Source of the DNA: Lamellibrachia satsuma
Taxonomy: Eukaryota > Annelida > Polychaeta > Sabellida > Siboglinidae
DNA: 64,000 nt
Reading direction: 5' to 3'
Assembly (NCBI GenBank): GCA_033239005.1
Contig: BSQZ01000011.1
Coordinates: forward strand, 10,221,001-10,285,000
Under the pieces are notes generated by a model that saw nothing but the letters and a program-made list of their open reading frames with translations, was not told the DNA's origin and did no database searches. Below are positions 12,886 through 31,860 of this stretch, piece by piece (the stretch's first letter is position 1; every line of letters starts with the position of its first letter). Position numbers and translations under genes: made by a program.

Positions 12886-12890
<5 letters not shown>
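12636..12890 (+). repeat. dispersed repeat, copy 2
   Basis: Homologous to 7058-7312: the same ttttattcgaaga start, gatacttgagcaca middle and tagtacttagcatt end. It abuts the palindrome that follows. Confidence 0.7.
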
Positions 12891-13433
<543 letters not shown>

Positions 13434-15040
13434 TTGGTGGAATTTCTTATTTTATGTATGAGCAGCACCAACATCATCATCATCAACATCATCAACTACA
13501 ACAAAAAAACCTTGTATTTGTTGTCATTCCTTATCGTCAATTTCGGATATGCATTGCGCCGGACAATGCTACATGTATTAAAACATAGCAAAGTCCAGTC
13601 AATTGACCTGGGTGGACTCGACGCGTTTCTCCCATCCTGTTCGAGTTTTTCCCCCGGCCGACCCACCCCCCGGTCCGTCCCCGGGGGCGTCGCGCTACCA
13701 ACGACCCACGGTAGTTAACTTTCATCGGACCGTTCCAGCGCCGCGTCATCGACGAATGTAAACAGTAAACGGCGCGATTGAACAATGACAGCATGACATC
13801 AGTGATTGGTCGCGGGGTCGTCTCACAAAAAGGCTTCGTTGACTCAGTCCGACCCGCGGGGCGCGCCACGGCGTGTTTATGAATTCCGGGCTAGAATATC
13901 AAAGACTTCCGGATAATGATTTGCTCATTGCTATCAAACACCGGCGAGTCCCAGCGCCCGGCATGCCTATCGGCACTTTCCCACGGACTCGGGTGCGAGA
14001 AGCGCTGCCCGCGATAACATCGCGCGGTCGCGGGCCACTTCACAGGGTTCAGTCACGTTATCGCGCCAACAACCGCGCAATTATGCCCGATAAAAACTCA
14101 CCCGAGAGCGCGCGGATATTCCCACAGTGCTGCGGAACGCGGCGACAAAACCGCCGGCACGTGCGGGATGCGCCTCGGCGTCGGCGGGTCAAGTGATTGG
14201 CACGTCGCGTGCGCCGTTGCCAACGCGACTAATAGGCAGCTTCGTCGGGCAATTTCGCGTCCGCGGATGAGGTGGATATTTGTCTAGCTATTAAAACGGT
14301 TGTTGGCAGGAATCGAGTTATCGATGTCTTTCTAAAAATGATGTAGGTGTGCAGGGTTAATTTATGCACCACCATGCGTACGAAGTTTGCGAAATATTCT
14401 GATACTACAATTGTATATAATTATTGAGTCGATTGCTAGATATAGTATGTAATTCTCTTCGCGTCAAACATAGTTCAGAAGTCCAACGCAGAGGGATAAC
14501 TTATAAGACCCATTTTATACTTAGTTATTATACACATTGTCGCAGCTGTTGCACGCTCGACTACAATTCTACGGTTAGTAAAATATAACCCGATTAGGGT
14601 CCGGTTAGAACGGACCATATTGCAAGTCGGTGTCAGGACATTTTTGTCCGAATATTTTGACAGCAATGTATTTAAAAGTGGATAAACATTTTGGCTATGG
14701 AAATTTCACACCCCGTTATTGTTCAGTGGTTCCTTTCTAGAAGGGTTAGATTTTTCTAGCGTTATCACCACGGTATTACACAAGGGGTCGACATTCAAAT
14801 TGTCATCAGCAAAATGTCACGTTTTGTAGTCGGAGTAACGGTTCACATGTCATGGCATCATAAAAACTGAATACGACTTTCTTTTTTTATTTTGCCTCCC
14901 TGGCTGATGTCTAGTGAACCAGTGTTGGTTAGAACTGTCGCTTAAGAAGTTCATAAACAATGGCGCTCGGGCAAAATATATATGTGACACCAAAATCCCT
15001 TCAAAATTAATAACAAGCGCCGAACCACAATTTCTCCGAT
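13434..15040. other. no gene; CpG-rich island
   Basis: 13610-14280 is CpG-rich and holds two CSL-type sites. 14300-15040 is AT-rich. The open frames here have no recognisable domain. Confidence 0.55.
13975..13985 (-). promoter_or_regulatory. CGTGGGAAAGT Su(H)/CSL site (distal)
   Basis: The minus strand reads CGTGGGAAAGTGCCGA; the same 16-mer occurs at 22154. A TGTGGGAA (minus strand, 14119-14126) lies 140 bp away, making this a two-site cluster in a CpG-rich island. Confidence 0.5.
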
Positions 15041-15118
15041 GATATATATATATATATAGGCTCGATTATATAGGTTCGATATAGGTTATATATATATTAT
15101 ATTATATAGGCTCGATTT
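15041..15118. repeat. short TA-rich repeat with ggctcgatt blocks
   Basis: TATA tracts alternate with two exact tataggctcgatt blocks and one related taggttcgatatagg. Confidence 0.7.
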
Positions 15119-15655
15119 TTCGCGAAATTAGTCTGAAATGAGACGTGCGAAAAAATCGGATTCAGCTAAATGACAATGTTGAATAGACACTAATAGATAG
15201 ATTAGACCCCAGTAGCGAACAGAGCCGGCGGCGACACCGGTCGCTTCTCGGCTGTGACAGAGTCGCTCTTGACCGTGGTCATCCGACCGGCAATGATCAC
15301 GGCACTGGCGCCAGACACGCTGGCCGATGGTCATTCGCTCCGACCACTGCCCATTAACTACAACCGTTTGGCTGGTCACTCACAGATGGATGTCTGTTAC
15401 GTGACCGTTCGTGTCCACTCGTCTTTGTAGGGATCAGCAGGAGCCGCTGATCGTTGCGTCTTGAAAGGGATTCTTGATAGAGGCAACACAGATAAACCCT
15501 TGCAGGGAAGTTTATGTCCTCGGCGCGTGCTGGGATCTTGTTACTACCGCCGCGGGTCCGTGGCGAGACTTGGCGCCCGAGGTGTGGCACTGACCGCTAG
15601 CCGATGGTCATGGTGTTCGTTTGACTTGTAATTTTGTCCGCTTTGAATATTTAGG

Positions 15656-15767
<112 letters not shown>

Positions 15768-16990
15768 GTCAAAGTTTCGTTTAACATATTTAATAGTCAA
15801 ACCGTAGTCAAAACTTTGGCGTCCCTTACCCAAAGCAAGAGTGCCACCTAGCGGAAAGACTGAAACCCGCACAAAAGGGAGCTTTATTACATTTCCTAGT
15901 ATTTTAGTACGCTCGATGCTGCTTTAACCAAGTATAACGTTTTTATATGCAAACGTTAGCTCTGGGCTCTGACTATCATGGTCTTTTAATTGGGTACCCG
16001 TTGTAATGCAAACCCCCTTGAACGTATTCGTCAGTTGATACGATTAATGTGCATACATTTATTCACATACGTCCACTCCAATATAGTGTACTCGATTATA
16101 AGCATAGGCCAGATACATAATTATTATTCATGGGCGTAACTAGGCATAGATACACGTGGAAGCACACGTTTAAGGAATCACGGACAGTTGCTCACCCTGT
16201 GTTAATGTTATTTGATGTACAAAAAACGAACAAGTAGGAATTGCGGAAACAGGGTTTATTGAGGGAACTAACGTAAACATGTAATTTCCCTTCCCTTGCA
16301 GAAACAGTGATCGAGCACTGGATTTTTTAGTTCAGTGTACTCAAGATGATAGACTAACTATCGATAGTTAAATTTACCTTCGACAGCATCGCATCGTCAC
16401 CTCGACTATTGCGACGCGTCGATGTGTCTATGCATTGTTACAGCCCTGGTATTTATGAAATAACTATGTCGTGTTTTGAACGTTTAATCTGCCTGATCGT
16501 CCACTTTACTTTACTTCGAGGACAAAGGCCTGACCGTTGTCCATTCACGCCCGTGGCGTGACAACACGGCTACCGTTAGCCACTGTAGACGCTGCAATCG
16601 CACGAGTGGCTTTGAAGTGTCCAGAGGTCACTGTCAATGAGGGCTTTGTTCTAGCAGCTGTGAGCGGACGGCGAAGCTTTCACGTCAGCGACGACCGCTT
16701 TCATCTTCTTCCGGCATCGCGGGTGCTTTATGGTCCTGGTTACACCGGGGTGACGAAACGAAAAGAAGCAAACCTTCTGTCGCCCCAATGTTCGTTGTCC
16801 CACCGCTGCCACCACAGGGATCAGTCATTACTTTACTTCCGGTTCATGACATGCGAATACACTACCAATGGTTTTGTTTTGAGACGGTCCCCGTTGAAGG
16901 ATTTTTTTTTGCTAACTAGAGAAACAGCCCTGAACGGGGAGGAAGGCACATTTGCGGCGTAAACACTAGTGCTGCGGACGGGTTTAACTT
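15768..16990. other. no gene recognised
   Basis: An open frame of 141 codons at 16537-16962 has no recognisable domain. It may be chance in CpG-rich sequence. Confidence 0.5.
15841..15854 (-). promoter_or_regulatory. CTCF-like motif
   Basis: The plus strand reads GTGCCACCTAGCGG, the reverse complement of CCGCTAGGTGGCAC. Confidence 0.35.
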
Positions 16991-16992
16991 TC

Positions 16993-17341
16993 TTGTTGCT
17001 GGTTGGCAACGTGTACGCACGTGTCAGTGTGTGTGGTTGGCAACGTGTATGCACGTGTCGGTGTGCGTCAGTGCGTATGGTTGGCAAGGTGTACGCACGT
17101 GTCAGTGTGCGTCAGTGTGTGTGGTTGGCAAGGTGTACGCACGTGTCAGTGTGCGTCAGTGTGTGTGGTTGGCAACGTGTACGCACGAGTCAGTGTGCGT
17201 CAGTGTGTGTGGTTGGCAACGTGTACGCACGAGTCAGTGTGCGTCTGTGTGTGTGTGGTTGGCAACGTATACGCAAGAGTCAGTGTGCGTCAGTGTGTGT
17301 GTGGTTGGCAACGTGTACGCACGAGTCAGTGTCCGTCAGTG
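16993..17341. repeat. about 44-bp minisatellite, about 8 copies
   Basis: The unit is gttggcaacgtgtacgcac followed by gtgtcagtgtgcgtcagtg and tgtgtg, with small length variants. It produces Cys/Val-rich false frames in all three plus frames. Confidence 0.92.
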
Positions 17342-19615
17342 TGTTTTTTTTATTATTAAAACCCGAGTCGTAGTTCTGTGCACTCTGTGAAATTACTTGA
17401 TTCGGTTTCAGCATTGGCTGGGGAAATCAATTTTAGTGTGTAGCCTCAGTGACTTTAGCGTCGCGTCGGTTCAGCGCAGTTTTGCTGTACACCGTTGCGT
17501 AGCTACTACGGAATTTTTGGGAGCGGTTTTGCCATGATGAACACACGCGTGTGCTATGTAAGCTGTGTCCGAACATGGTCTTGAGTTGCTCTTAGTGGTT
17601 CTCTCATTTCTGTGGACCGAGGCATTTAACTTTGGATCAAGATAAATATCTAACTGACCATGCACTGACCATACAATCAACACTCCAGTTTACTTTTTTA
17701 CTGTACCGCCTTAGAACAGATCAACCATACACAATGCATGTGCTTGTGTATGGGCGCATGATTAAATAATCTTACGTTGACATTTACTGTTTGATTGAGT
17801 AAAGAGACCTCGCCAAAGTATGCTGAATTAAATACGGTTTGAAACATTACTTGAAACCATCGTGACAATAAATTATGCTTTACCATTCGTACTACACACA
17901 ATAAACACTCCTTTAATTCCACGTTCCATATGAACATATCCATCGAGAACGTTACCTTGATATTTTCCTCAAGGACAACATTTTTAGCTGCCGATTTAGG
18001 ACTTAATTAGAACCCTCTAATTAATTTATTTAACCCATCGCGAGTCAGATTCGTCCAAATATGTAGTGCGTTATTGGTTTTATTAAGTTGCACGGTTGGT
18101 TTAATAGAAAAGTGCGTAGTACAAATGAAATACTTTTTACTTTGATCGTCAGATCGGGTAACTTGCAAGTAGGAGTAGCCTTATGTCTATATGTGTAGAG
18201 CCGGGCCTCATTTGCCCATTTTGCATAGTTTTGACCGGTTCCGGTCAAAAACAATTTAATAATTTGGTTCGATATTCGCAAAAACGAAAACGAGACGAGC
18301 GAAAGAATTTAATAGAAGAATGACTTCTATTTTAACGACTGCGATAGAGTCATGCCGCTCTCCTGCTTTTACTTAGCAATAAATCTATTGATGCGAAGAG
18401 TTTATTTGATAATTATTTTGATCATTAAATTAGTGGAATTTCAGTTTGTTTGTTTGTTTGTTTGTTTATTGTGTGTAAAGAAATGTGTCAACAAATGTTA
18501 GATAATGTTCAGAGACTGCGCTGGAAATTCTCATCGAGTTAAGACAGTTGCTCCACCTAGCGGGCTCGGTTGTCACGTGCGAGCGTGTGTGTACGTCGCT
18601 TTCCTTAGAAATTCGTAATTTCACTAACTGTCGTCCCGACAAAAGAAAGCAACCGGCATCAGGCCGGACCGTGGCAATTCCATTAACCTCCCGTCTAAGA
18701 TCGACAGCCCCCGGTCCCTGTGGCTCACAAGGACCCCTCGTGGCTACGGAAACTGATTGCGGAGACACCCATCTATTCGGCGGTTTGTTTTCCTTGACAG
18801 TCAAATGTCGCGAACGAATGGTGAGAATATTTTGACAAATGACATGGAGCGGCCCAAGGCGCACTCTCATTTGAGCGGTTAATGATAGAATTTAGCGGCG
18901 ATTTCAGCCGATTGGCCGTTGAAGCCGACAAAGGACCCGTGAATTCACCATGGCCTCTCGCTGCGGGGTCGAAATTGAACCTAAGGAATTTGTTAGAAGT
19001 CGGCGTGCGCGCCCGCGGTTGCTGTATTGGGAAGTAACGGACGGCTGTGATGAAACTAGGACCGCCGCTAGGCATAATATAGTGGACGACGTCAAAGTCG
19101 TATTCGTTGTAATTAGCACTAGGCAATTTACCGTTTTGAAACGTGAACGAATTTGTTCTCATCACATGGAATATTCGAAAACAATCTTTGCACCTTTAGA
19201 ATACGAAAGATAGTCAAATACATACACATTACCGCACGCACACACGCACGAACGCACGCACGCACCCATCCACGCACGCGCGCACATCAAACCCTGCACC
19301 GATACATGCTTACTCGCACCACCAACAAATTAACCAATAATTATATGATATATTATTTTAACTAAAATATGTCTGTATAAACTTTTTAACGCAAACCACT
19401 GGATATATTTGTTGACATATAAAACTAAAGTATCAAATGTTGTTGCTTCACACGCTCCTGTAGCGCTATAAGACGTTGCAATAATGTCGTTGTCAATAAA
19501 CAATAGCTGATATTCGCCTACGCACGCATGTTTAGACAGCCGCTATTTTCGAACACGTTTCGTTTGATGAGCCTATCTTACTCTTTCAACAACGGACGTT
19601 ACTCTGTATCTGTGT
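17342..19615. other. no gene recognised
   Basis: Holds a (GTTT)n tract at 18444-18467, a CTCF-like CTCCACCTAGCGGG at 18551 and CGCA-rich sequence at 19225-19280. The open frames at 18466-19213 overlap on both strands without domain content. Confidence 0.5.
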
Positions 19616-19684
19616 GCTAATGAGTGGGGATTCGGTATTTGCATGTTAATGAGTGGGGATTCGGCATCTGTATGCTAATGAGAG
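19616..19684. repeat. 29-bp repeat carrying TAATGAG sites
   Basis: TAATGAG starts at 19618, 19647 and 19676, exactly 29 bp apart, with GTGGGGATTCGG between. An octamer-like ATTTGCAT lies at about 19638. Confidence 0.7.
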
Positions 19685-20199
19685 GTCCTGTTGAGGCAAT
19701 TATAATGCTGCGATAATGATCACTTAATTACTACAGCCTACGAGTGGACACTCACTGGACAATGGCTGTCTTTGATTTCTTGCCTAGACTGGTTGGCCAA
19801 CGCAGAGACAAGAATACATTTCCATTGCATGAGTTCAGAGATGCCGACAAATGGCGATTTAAAAAATAGGCAACATCAATTTGGGAATTCACTGTTTAAC
19901 AATGTGACCATCGGTGCACTAATTTAAAACAAGACAAAAGTCATGGTTTTGGGCCTATGGTTTGAAGTTGCAAATGGTTAGTTTTTTATTATATTATATT
20001 TTATTATACTATTTTAGGTGCATTGGCCAAAAACATGATTTTTGGGTCGCTTTAATAACTAATTTATTCCAAACTGGCATGCTGGCTCACACGCACGCAT
20101 AATGTTAGTTACCCAGTGGACAAAATGGACCAAAGTGGTCGAAAAGTGGCAATTTGTTGCGAATGTCAGGGAAGAAGAAGAATTTTCAAGTTTCAAATG

Positions 20200-21206
<1,007 letters not shown>

Positions 21207-21424
21207 CACAACGTGTGGACCGTGCATGGAGATATCTTTCCATTGATCAAAATATCCACTGATGTGATATTGAAGAACAACGTGTGGGCCGTGCATGGAG
21301 ATATCTTTCCATTGAACAAAATATCCACTGATTGATATTAAAGAACAACGTGTGGACCGTGCATGGAGATATCTTTCCATTGATCAAAATATCCACTGAT
21401 GTGATATTGAAGAACAACGTGTCA
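21207..21424. repeat. about 75-bp tandem repeat, 3 copies
   Basis: The unit contains cgtgcatggagatatctttc and caaaatatccactgat, followed by ttgaagaacaacgtgtg. Copies are about 95% alike. Confidence 0.92.
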
Positions 21425-22860
21425 CAACATGGACATAATGCATGGGAGACAGTAAAGCTACTAATGCAAATAAGAAAATGCACTGATAATAATATAGTTT
21501 TTGGTCAGAATTACGGTACGTTTTGATATTAGACCGTTGTTTGTTGATATTTCTCTCCCGATTTGCTGACTGAAAATGGGTCGTGGTTAAACGTTTGATA
21601 TACGTTATATGTTACGTGTTGTGTCCATGCGGTTTCTTCATATCGTCACAAGATGGCGCCGTCGGCACCACTGGTGCTAGCACGTTACGAAGTAGTGTTA
21701 CCGAAGTGATGCTTTTTAGACTTTGCACAACCTCTACACAACGACCATCTTGTTATAACGTTATTACATCCACAAACTTTGTGCAAGCTTGTCCAGTTTC
21801 AAATAACCACAGCAACCGAATACTATATCACTACCACTTCTTAGGAGCGCCGAATCGTCGACTGGTTTCAAAGGCTACAAATCAAATTACATTTATTTAT
21901 CGGGAGAAGATTCATGGTGTTGCGCGTAGAAGCTCGAGCCGGCCGGTCGGCGCGGCCTGGGAACGCCACGCCCGCGCCCACTCAGGCGTCCATATTCAAT
22001 TAGGCAGCTCAATTACACGCGACATAACACAAACGTGTTGACGTGTGAAGCGTACGTGCGTGCGTGTGCGCCGGCGCGCGCGCGTGGTTGGCGTTTATTT
22101 ACGAATTAATTTAAAGTCAGCGCGCCGTCGCGAGAACCCCGGGGCGGGCAGCGCGTGGGAAAGTGCCGACGGACAGGCAAGACGACATCGTAAAGTATGT
22201 GAGAATCACCTGTAATGTCGTCTTCACGTATTTAGTGTATTTGATCGGAGGTCGTACGTCATTAATTTGTCCGCCTGACAAGCGATGTCGTCTTACGGGA
22301 CGCAGATGGCGTCGATTGATGGGCTAGCGACGTATTATTGACTTCGGTGTCGATTCGTTTCAAATGTGATATCGAAAGGGTCTCAGAAATGCTCAACCCA
22401 ACGAAATGGTTTTTGTGTGGAAATGTGGTCTAGCGGTATCCCAGAATTGGTCTACATGCACCCGCATTACCGCGTGCACCCTTCTCGTCTACCCTGTATA
22501 AATAGCCCAGGTGTGTGGTACATCCAAGTGGTCTACTCCTATACCATCTCTAATTGTAACACTCACTAACAGTGGGTAATACCCGACAATAATACGAAAT
22601 ACGAACAAGGCGAACAAGGCGAACAAGAAGGGTTGCATACGCAATACACCCAATTTGGTAAATAACGAACTTTCATTGTAATTGTACACAATGTGTCTAT
22701 GTTTTTTATATTCAACATCATCGGCTCATCCAGTTGTCCGGAGGACGGATCGCGTGAAAGCTGTTCACGATACTTCTCGGCTGGTGTCTGCCGTGCGTCA
22801 CTTTTTCAAGTTCAGGAACTATTATCCTGAATTCACTCGCAACTAGTTCTTGAGAAGTTA
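21425..22860. other. no gene; CpG-rich patch
   Basis: A CpG-rich patch at 21930-22190 holds the CGTGGGAAAGT site. A CTCF- or YY1-like CACAAGATGGCGCC lies at about 21647-21660. Confidence 0.55.
22154..22164 (+). promoter_or_regulatory. CGTGGGAAAGT Su(H)/CSL site (distal)
   Basis: CGTGGGAAAGTGCCGA lies in a CpG-rich patch (21930-22190). Its flanks do not resemble those of the 13975 copy, so it is not simply part of a repeat. Confidence 0.5.
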
Positions 22861-22864
22861 TAGG

Positions 22865-23076
22865 CACGGTCTCCCTGGTCTCAATGGTCTCCCTGGTCTC
22901 AATGGCCTTAATGGTCTCAATGGTCTCCATGGTCTCCCTAGTCTCCATGGTATCCCTGGTCTCCCTGGTCTCCCTGGTCTCCATTGTCTCCCTGCTCTCT
23001 ATGATCTCAATGGTCTCCCTGGTCTCCATGGTCTCCATTGTCTATCTGGTCTCCGTGGTCTCCCTGGTCTTTTCTA
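22865..23076. repeat. 9-bp minisatellite (tggtctccc type)
   Basis: About 23 degenerate copies of tggtctccc and tggtctcaa. One frame looks collagen-like (GLPGLNGL), but this is a product of the repeat. Confidence 0.92.
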
Positions 23077-23343
23077 ACCATGCGTTGCTGTCAAGTAACC
23101 AGCTATCTCACCACGTCTTTACACGTAGAACAGAAGATTTTATGTTAGCAGTATATATTTAACTAATTATTTACAAATAACGCTATTTCAAGATAACACA
23201 CGAAGATACTATACTGATACTTGCAATAATGTATTCTGGGTTGAGTCACGCAGTTCAGTTTGATGCTAATTACTAGATACACGAACGAAACTAATCAGGA
23301 GAAACGTTACTGTATTCCCATCAAACGTGGGTTATATCCTTAG

Positions 23344-23589
23344 AACACATGGATGTTTTAATCATCGAGGTACTAGTTGTCGAAGTTCTGGCCATCGCCA
23401 ACTTGCTTGGCATAGTCAAGACTAAAACACATGGATGTTCTAATCATCGAGGTACGAGTTGTCGAATTTCTGGCCATCGCCAACTTGCATGGCATTGTGA
23501 AGACTAGAACACATGGATGTTCTAATAATCGAGGTACGAGTTGTCGAAGTTCTGGCCATCGCCAACTTGCACGGCATAGTTAAGACTCT
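23344..23589. repeat. 82-bp tandem repeat, exactly 3 copies
   Basis: The unit begins aacacatggatgtt, contains ctggccatcgccaacttgc and ends aagact. Copies differ at a few positions each. Confidence 0.95.
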
Positions 23590-26100
23590 AATTGTTCATT
23601 TTAACATTTCGCTGCTATGACGCTAGTTTCAAACTAGTGACGCCTAGTTGGCGTGGGTTTCGACACGAACGACTTGCACATATTACGCAACTATAAAACA
23701 ACTTCAGTCGCCACGCTGTAATTACTTGTCAGCATACTGGTGCTATCGCGTCGGTTTATCGGAAACAGGGGCAGTGTCAATTGATTTTACAACTGTCCAC
23801 CTTGGTCGATGTAACGAATTAATGGAATATGTTTTAGCGGCGAGCCCAGAGGATCTTCGCGGGCTCTGTATAATGGACACGCCACACACAACGTGCGGAA
23901 GACGCGATCGAACAATAGACGCTCACACCAACCATGGCCTTATCGCAAGCGTCTTAGATTCCATCGTGCTCGTAAATCCCCATGCACCTCCGGGGGTGGC
24001 GGGACGCCGGAGGGGGGATCAAACGTGCCGCTTCCAACCCTTATCGGCCGCGCGCCGTCGTAAAAACACTGTTTTGTAAATACATTCGGTAATTCGCTTC
24101 TGACGGGATGCAAATCGGTCGGTTTTTATTGCACCGTGTACGCCACGTGATCACGTTGCTTGCTTAGTGAATCGGGTCAGGTCTTTTCGGGTCTTTGGAA
24201 GCATGGGGTAGATGGGAAGAAAATTATACGCCTGTAGGCATCTTTAAGGAATTATTAGACTTTCCCTTTGCAGCATTCAGACTAACTAATACCTAACAAA
24301 CGTCGACTAAGTGGGACTTGGCCACACGTGTGAGACCTTCGTCTACCTATGGGTTCCATATGCAGCGTTAATTATCATAGTTGTTCCATATAATTCCTTT
24401 TGTAGAAAATATTATCAACACCGGCTTTTTATCATCTCTATTGTGAAAATGGCATTAACTTGACAGACGCGTTATTATGTTGATTTAAAAGAATTTGGTC
24501 AATTGCTTTTTACAAACTGATTCCGGTCCCGTTAGCACATTGAGTTAACGCGAAGATTACCCGCCGTTCGTCCAGTCGTTTGTCCGGTCTTGATCCTTGC
24601 TCGAACATGCGCCAGAATAACTCAGTTCAAAGTTTGGAATGGAAATGTGGCCGCATTGCTGAAAGAGTATGGCGTCTAACTGGGTACGACCCAACTGGAA
24701 CTATAATATAGGTTAGACGAATACACCCGGTTGGGCGTGTCTCGGGCAACATCCTGGACATTGTAGGGAAGACAACACGACTCTCGGGCGACAGCGGCGG
24801 ACATATCTATCATTGTTTGAAACACGGACACATGCCTTTATACATAATAGCAGTAAAATATTTAGCAATTACTTCTATTGAGACTTTTACCGGTGCTTGT
24901 TTCAGAACTTTTACAGAGTGACGTATTTTTTAAAAAACTCGAATGATAATTTAAGTTACCATAAACTATGGTATTTTACCATTATGTAATTCCAATAGCA
25001 AAGAAAGCATTAAACACCACATGTTAAAGATACTTATAAATGTTCTCCAATTCACTGACATTTCTGCATCAACATAAAATATTATTGATTGAGGTCCTAC
25101 ATTTCCACACAAGTCTCTGTTTGGTGTGTTCTGTGAAAAGGGTCTTATTGGCCGGTGTCCAATTATAGGGTGTTAATTTCAGATTCCGTTCATTTCGCGT
25201 ATGCCGTTTTAGCATGTGGCAAAAATTAAGTCCTACACTGCAGAGATGCCACTCTATTTCTTACTCAGAGAAGCGTGCAACAGATCAACATTTCGATGCG
25301 GTGTTTCAAATCACACGCAGCCGAAGTGCAAACAGTGATGCCGGAACAGCAAAGCATGCACGGCAAGACGGTTTAATCCCGGAATCCGGCCTAGAAGCGA
25401 CGACATAATTGCGCCGTTCCGCACACAACAAGTTAAATCCGAGTTCCTGATCCCATCAAACGCCAGACGCCGCGATAGCCTGCACGCGATCTCACGGCGC
25501 AATCCGATTGGCTGTCGCCATGACAACAACACGCGTCACGCGAGTTTGTCGCGCTTCGTTTAGTTTGTTACGCGACGCGGCATTCGTCCACTTTGAAGTA
25601 ATCGACTCATCACTGGGGAGCGGGGAGTTTCGTAAGAACGCCGGAACAACCGCCAGGAGCACACTGATCTAGTGATCGCACGCTCGGGGGACGATCGAGT
25701 AACGGCCAATTAGTCCCGTACCACAAATGGCGTGGGAAAGTCGCTAGTCCCGTTTGTTTTTTTTTCTTCAGTTATCAGCCCCAAATGTAAATCGGCTCAC
25801 AATCGCGAGGCGTCGTTTCATGTCTAATTGGACAATCAATGATATGTTTGAATTGCTTAATCATGTCTGCGTTTATTTAAAGAAATGCCGCACCGGATTA
25901 AGGGCGTTCGCTGTATGTAGTTCGGATTAAACAACGACACCTTGGCTAAATTATCTCGCGCCAAATCAGGGACAGAATATCGATGCGCAAAGTATTACCG
26001 GGCGGAAAGTTACGAGCTTATCGGCATACAACATGCAGCGGTATAAATAAGCTATTTGGGTGGTTAATTTTGTTTATGTCTTGCAATTGTTTTTTTTTCA
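23590..26100. other. no gene; CpG-rich patch
   Basis: An open frame of 143 codons at 23648-24079 has no recognisable domain. A CpG-rich patch at 25390-25760 carries the CGTGGGAAAGT site at 25731. Confidence 0.5.
25731..25741 (+). promoter_or_regulatory. CGTGGGAAAGT Su(H)/CSL site (distal)
   Basis: A perfect CSL core within a CpG-rich gene-free patch at 25390-25760. Confidence 0.45.
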
Positions 26101-26254
26101 CGTCCATTTCGCGTACTCCCATTTCGCCTACTGTGGTGTTATCGCTAATTATGAGACAGATTCCCAGTTCGCCTACTGCCCAATGGTGAGATTTCAAACT
26201 GGAAATCTGTTTTGAATGGGGTAAGTATATATACTGACATTTGCAGGTGAAAAA

Positions 26255-26930
26255 AATATCCAGAAAGGCTAAAAAAGATACAGATAAACACAGTTTACAG
26301 GATGATATAGATAAATTGATTACTTATAAATTGGTTATATGGTCTGAAAATTGGTAAATGTTATTCAATTTTGGGAAGTTTCAGAGCAACGTGGTATTGC
26401 TGCTTCAAAAGGTAATCAAATTCTAAGGCTAACTGGGAGAACTATGACATATAAGGATAAAGTTAATTGTATCCCTGTACAAAGCGATAGTTAGACCGCA
26501 TTTGGAATATTGTATACACGCATGGAGGCCGTATCGTAAGAATGAGTGAAAGTTAGAAAGAATACAAAGAAGAGCAGATAAAATGATTCCAGATTTGAGA
26601 GACATTGGTTACGAAAGCCGCTTATTAGAATGTGGTTTGACAAAACTATAGAGATCCGGTGACTAAGACGAGATCCAAATAGGAGTGTTTAAAATAGTGA
26701 CCGGTTATGAGGATATTAATAGGAATATGTTCTTCAAACTTAACGAAGGCAGTAGAACCAGAGGACACAAAGCAGCATTAGTTAAGGAACAGAGTAAGTT
26801 GGACATGAGAAAGTACTCATTCTCACAGAGGGTGATAAATGAATGGAACAAATTGTCAAATGATTGTGTTAATGTTAGTAGTCTGAATATGTTTAAAAAA
26901 TAAATTGACAGATATCTGATAAGGGCGGGC
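26255..26930 (+). pseudogene. CR1/L2-like non-LTR retrotransposon relic (RT C-terminal part)
   Basis: Decayed frames read LQDDIDKLI, then YKAIVRPHLEYCIHAWRPY with stops, then RRADKMIPDLRDIGYESRL, and finally FKIVTGYEDINRNMFFKLNE through KYSFSQRVINEWNKLSND. This is the standard C-terminal region of CR1/Jockey-type RT proteins. Several stops and frameshifts show it is dead. Confidence 0.85.
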
Positions 26931-27077
26931 TTTATAGATGATGAAATTGGTGGACTCTCGATAAGTCAATGGCTTCCTTGTTCATTTGCCTTTAAATTTA
27001 AATGGTGAGTTTGATGGTAGAGGACGTGTCTTACTGCATAACAACTGGAATAATATCAGAATAGGCGCACTGAGAGG

Positions 27078-27292
27078 GTAAATCACCGAGAGTAGGCGAA
27101 ATGGGAGAGCTGTCCAATATACAGAGTAGGCGAAATGGGAGAGCTGTCCAATATACAGAGTAGGCGAAATGGGAGAGCTGTCCAATATACAGAGTAGGTG
27201 AAATGGGAGAGCTGTCCAATATACAGAGTAGGTGAAATGGGAATAATATCAGTAGGCGAAGTGGGAGTAGGCGAAATATGGGATAAATTCGA
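27078..27292. repeat. 34-bp tandem repeat, 4-5 copies
   Basis: The unit is gagtaggcgaaatgggagag plus ctgtccaatataca. The same core occurs in reverse complement (cccatttcgcctact) at about 26117, on the other side of the CR1-like relic. Confidence 0.9.
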
Positions 27293-27309
27293 AATGGGGA
27301 TACCCCGTT

Positions 27310-31569
<4,260 letters not shown>

Positions 31570-31860
31570 GATACTGATTGACATAACATGCGCGTATATT
31601 TACACTGTAATATGTACAAAGCCTACTATTTGGGTAAAAATAGATGCAAACCTACCAAGTTATACCGTCCGGAATATGAGCATTTGTTTTGGCTAGTACA
31701 CTTATAATCAAATGGAAATGCATATAGTGCCGGGCGATCCTCTTGCATGACACGAACAAGCAACATGACCCACTTCGTCCTGTTATATATGTTTGAGGAT
31801 TTTAATAATATTTTAGCCGCGTCTTTTGTCGGTCCGTCCTATGAAGACTACCATTTCACT

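Noticed and set aside
16537..16962. 141-codon open frame
   Set aside because: No recognisable domain, CpG-rich background and no splice or promoter support; left as non-coding.
16993..17390. Cys-rich frames resembling small secreted peptides
   Set aside because: Products of the 44-bp minisatellite, open in all three plus frames.
22850..23077. collagen-like Gly-Leu-Pro repeat frame
   Set aside because: Produced by the 9-bp tggtctccc repeat; the Gly period is not supported by flanking coding sequence.
23648..24079. 143-codon open frame
   Set aside because: No recognisable domain or supporting signals.
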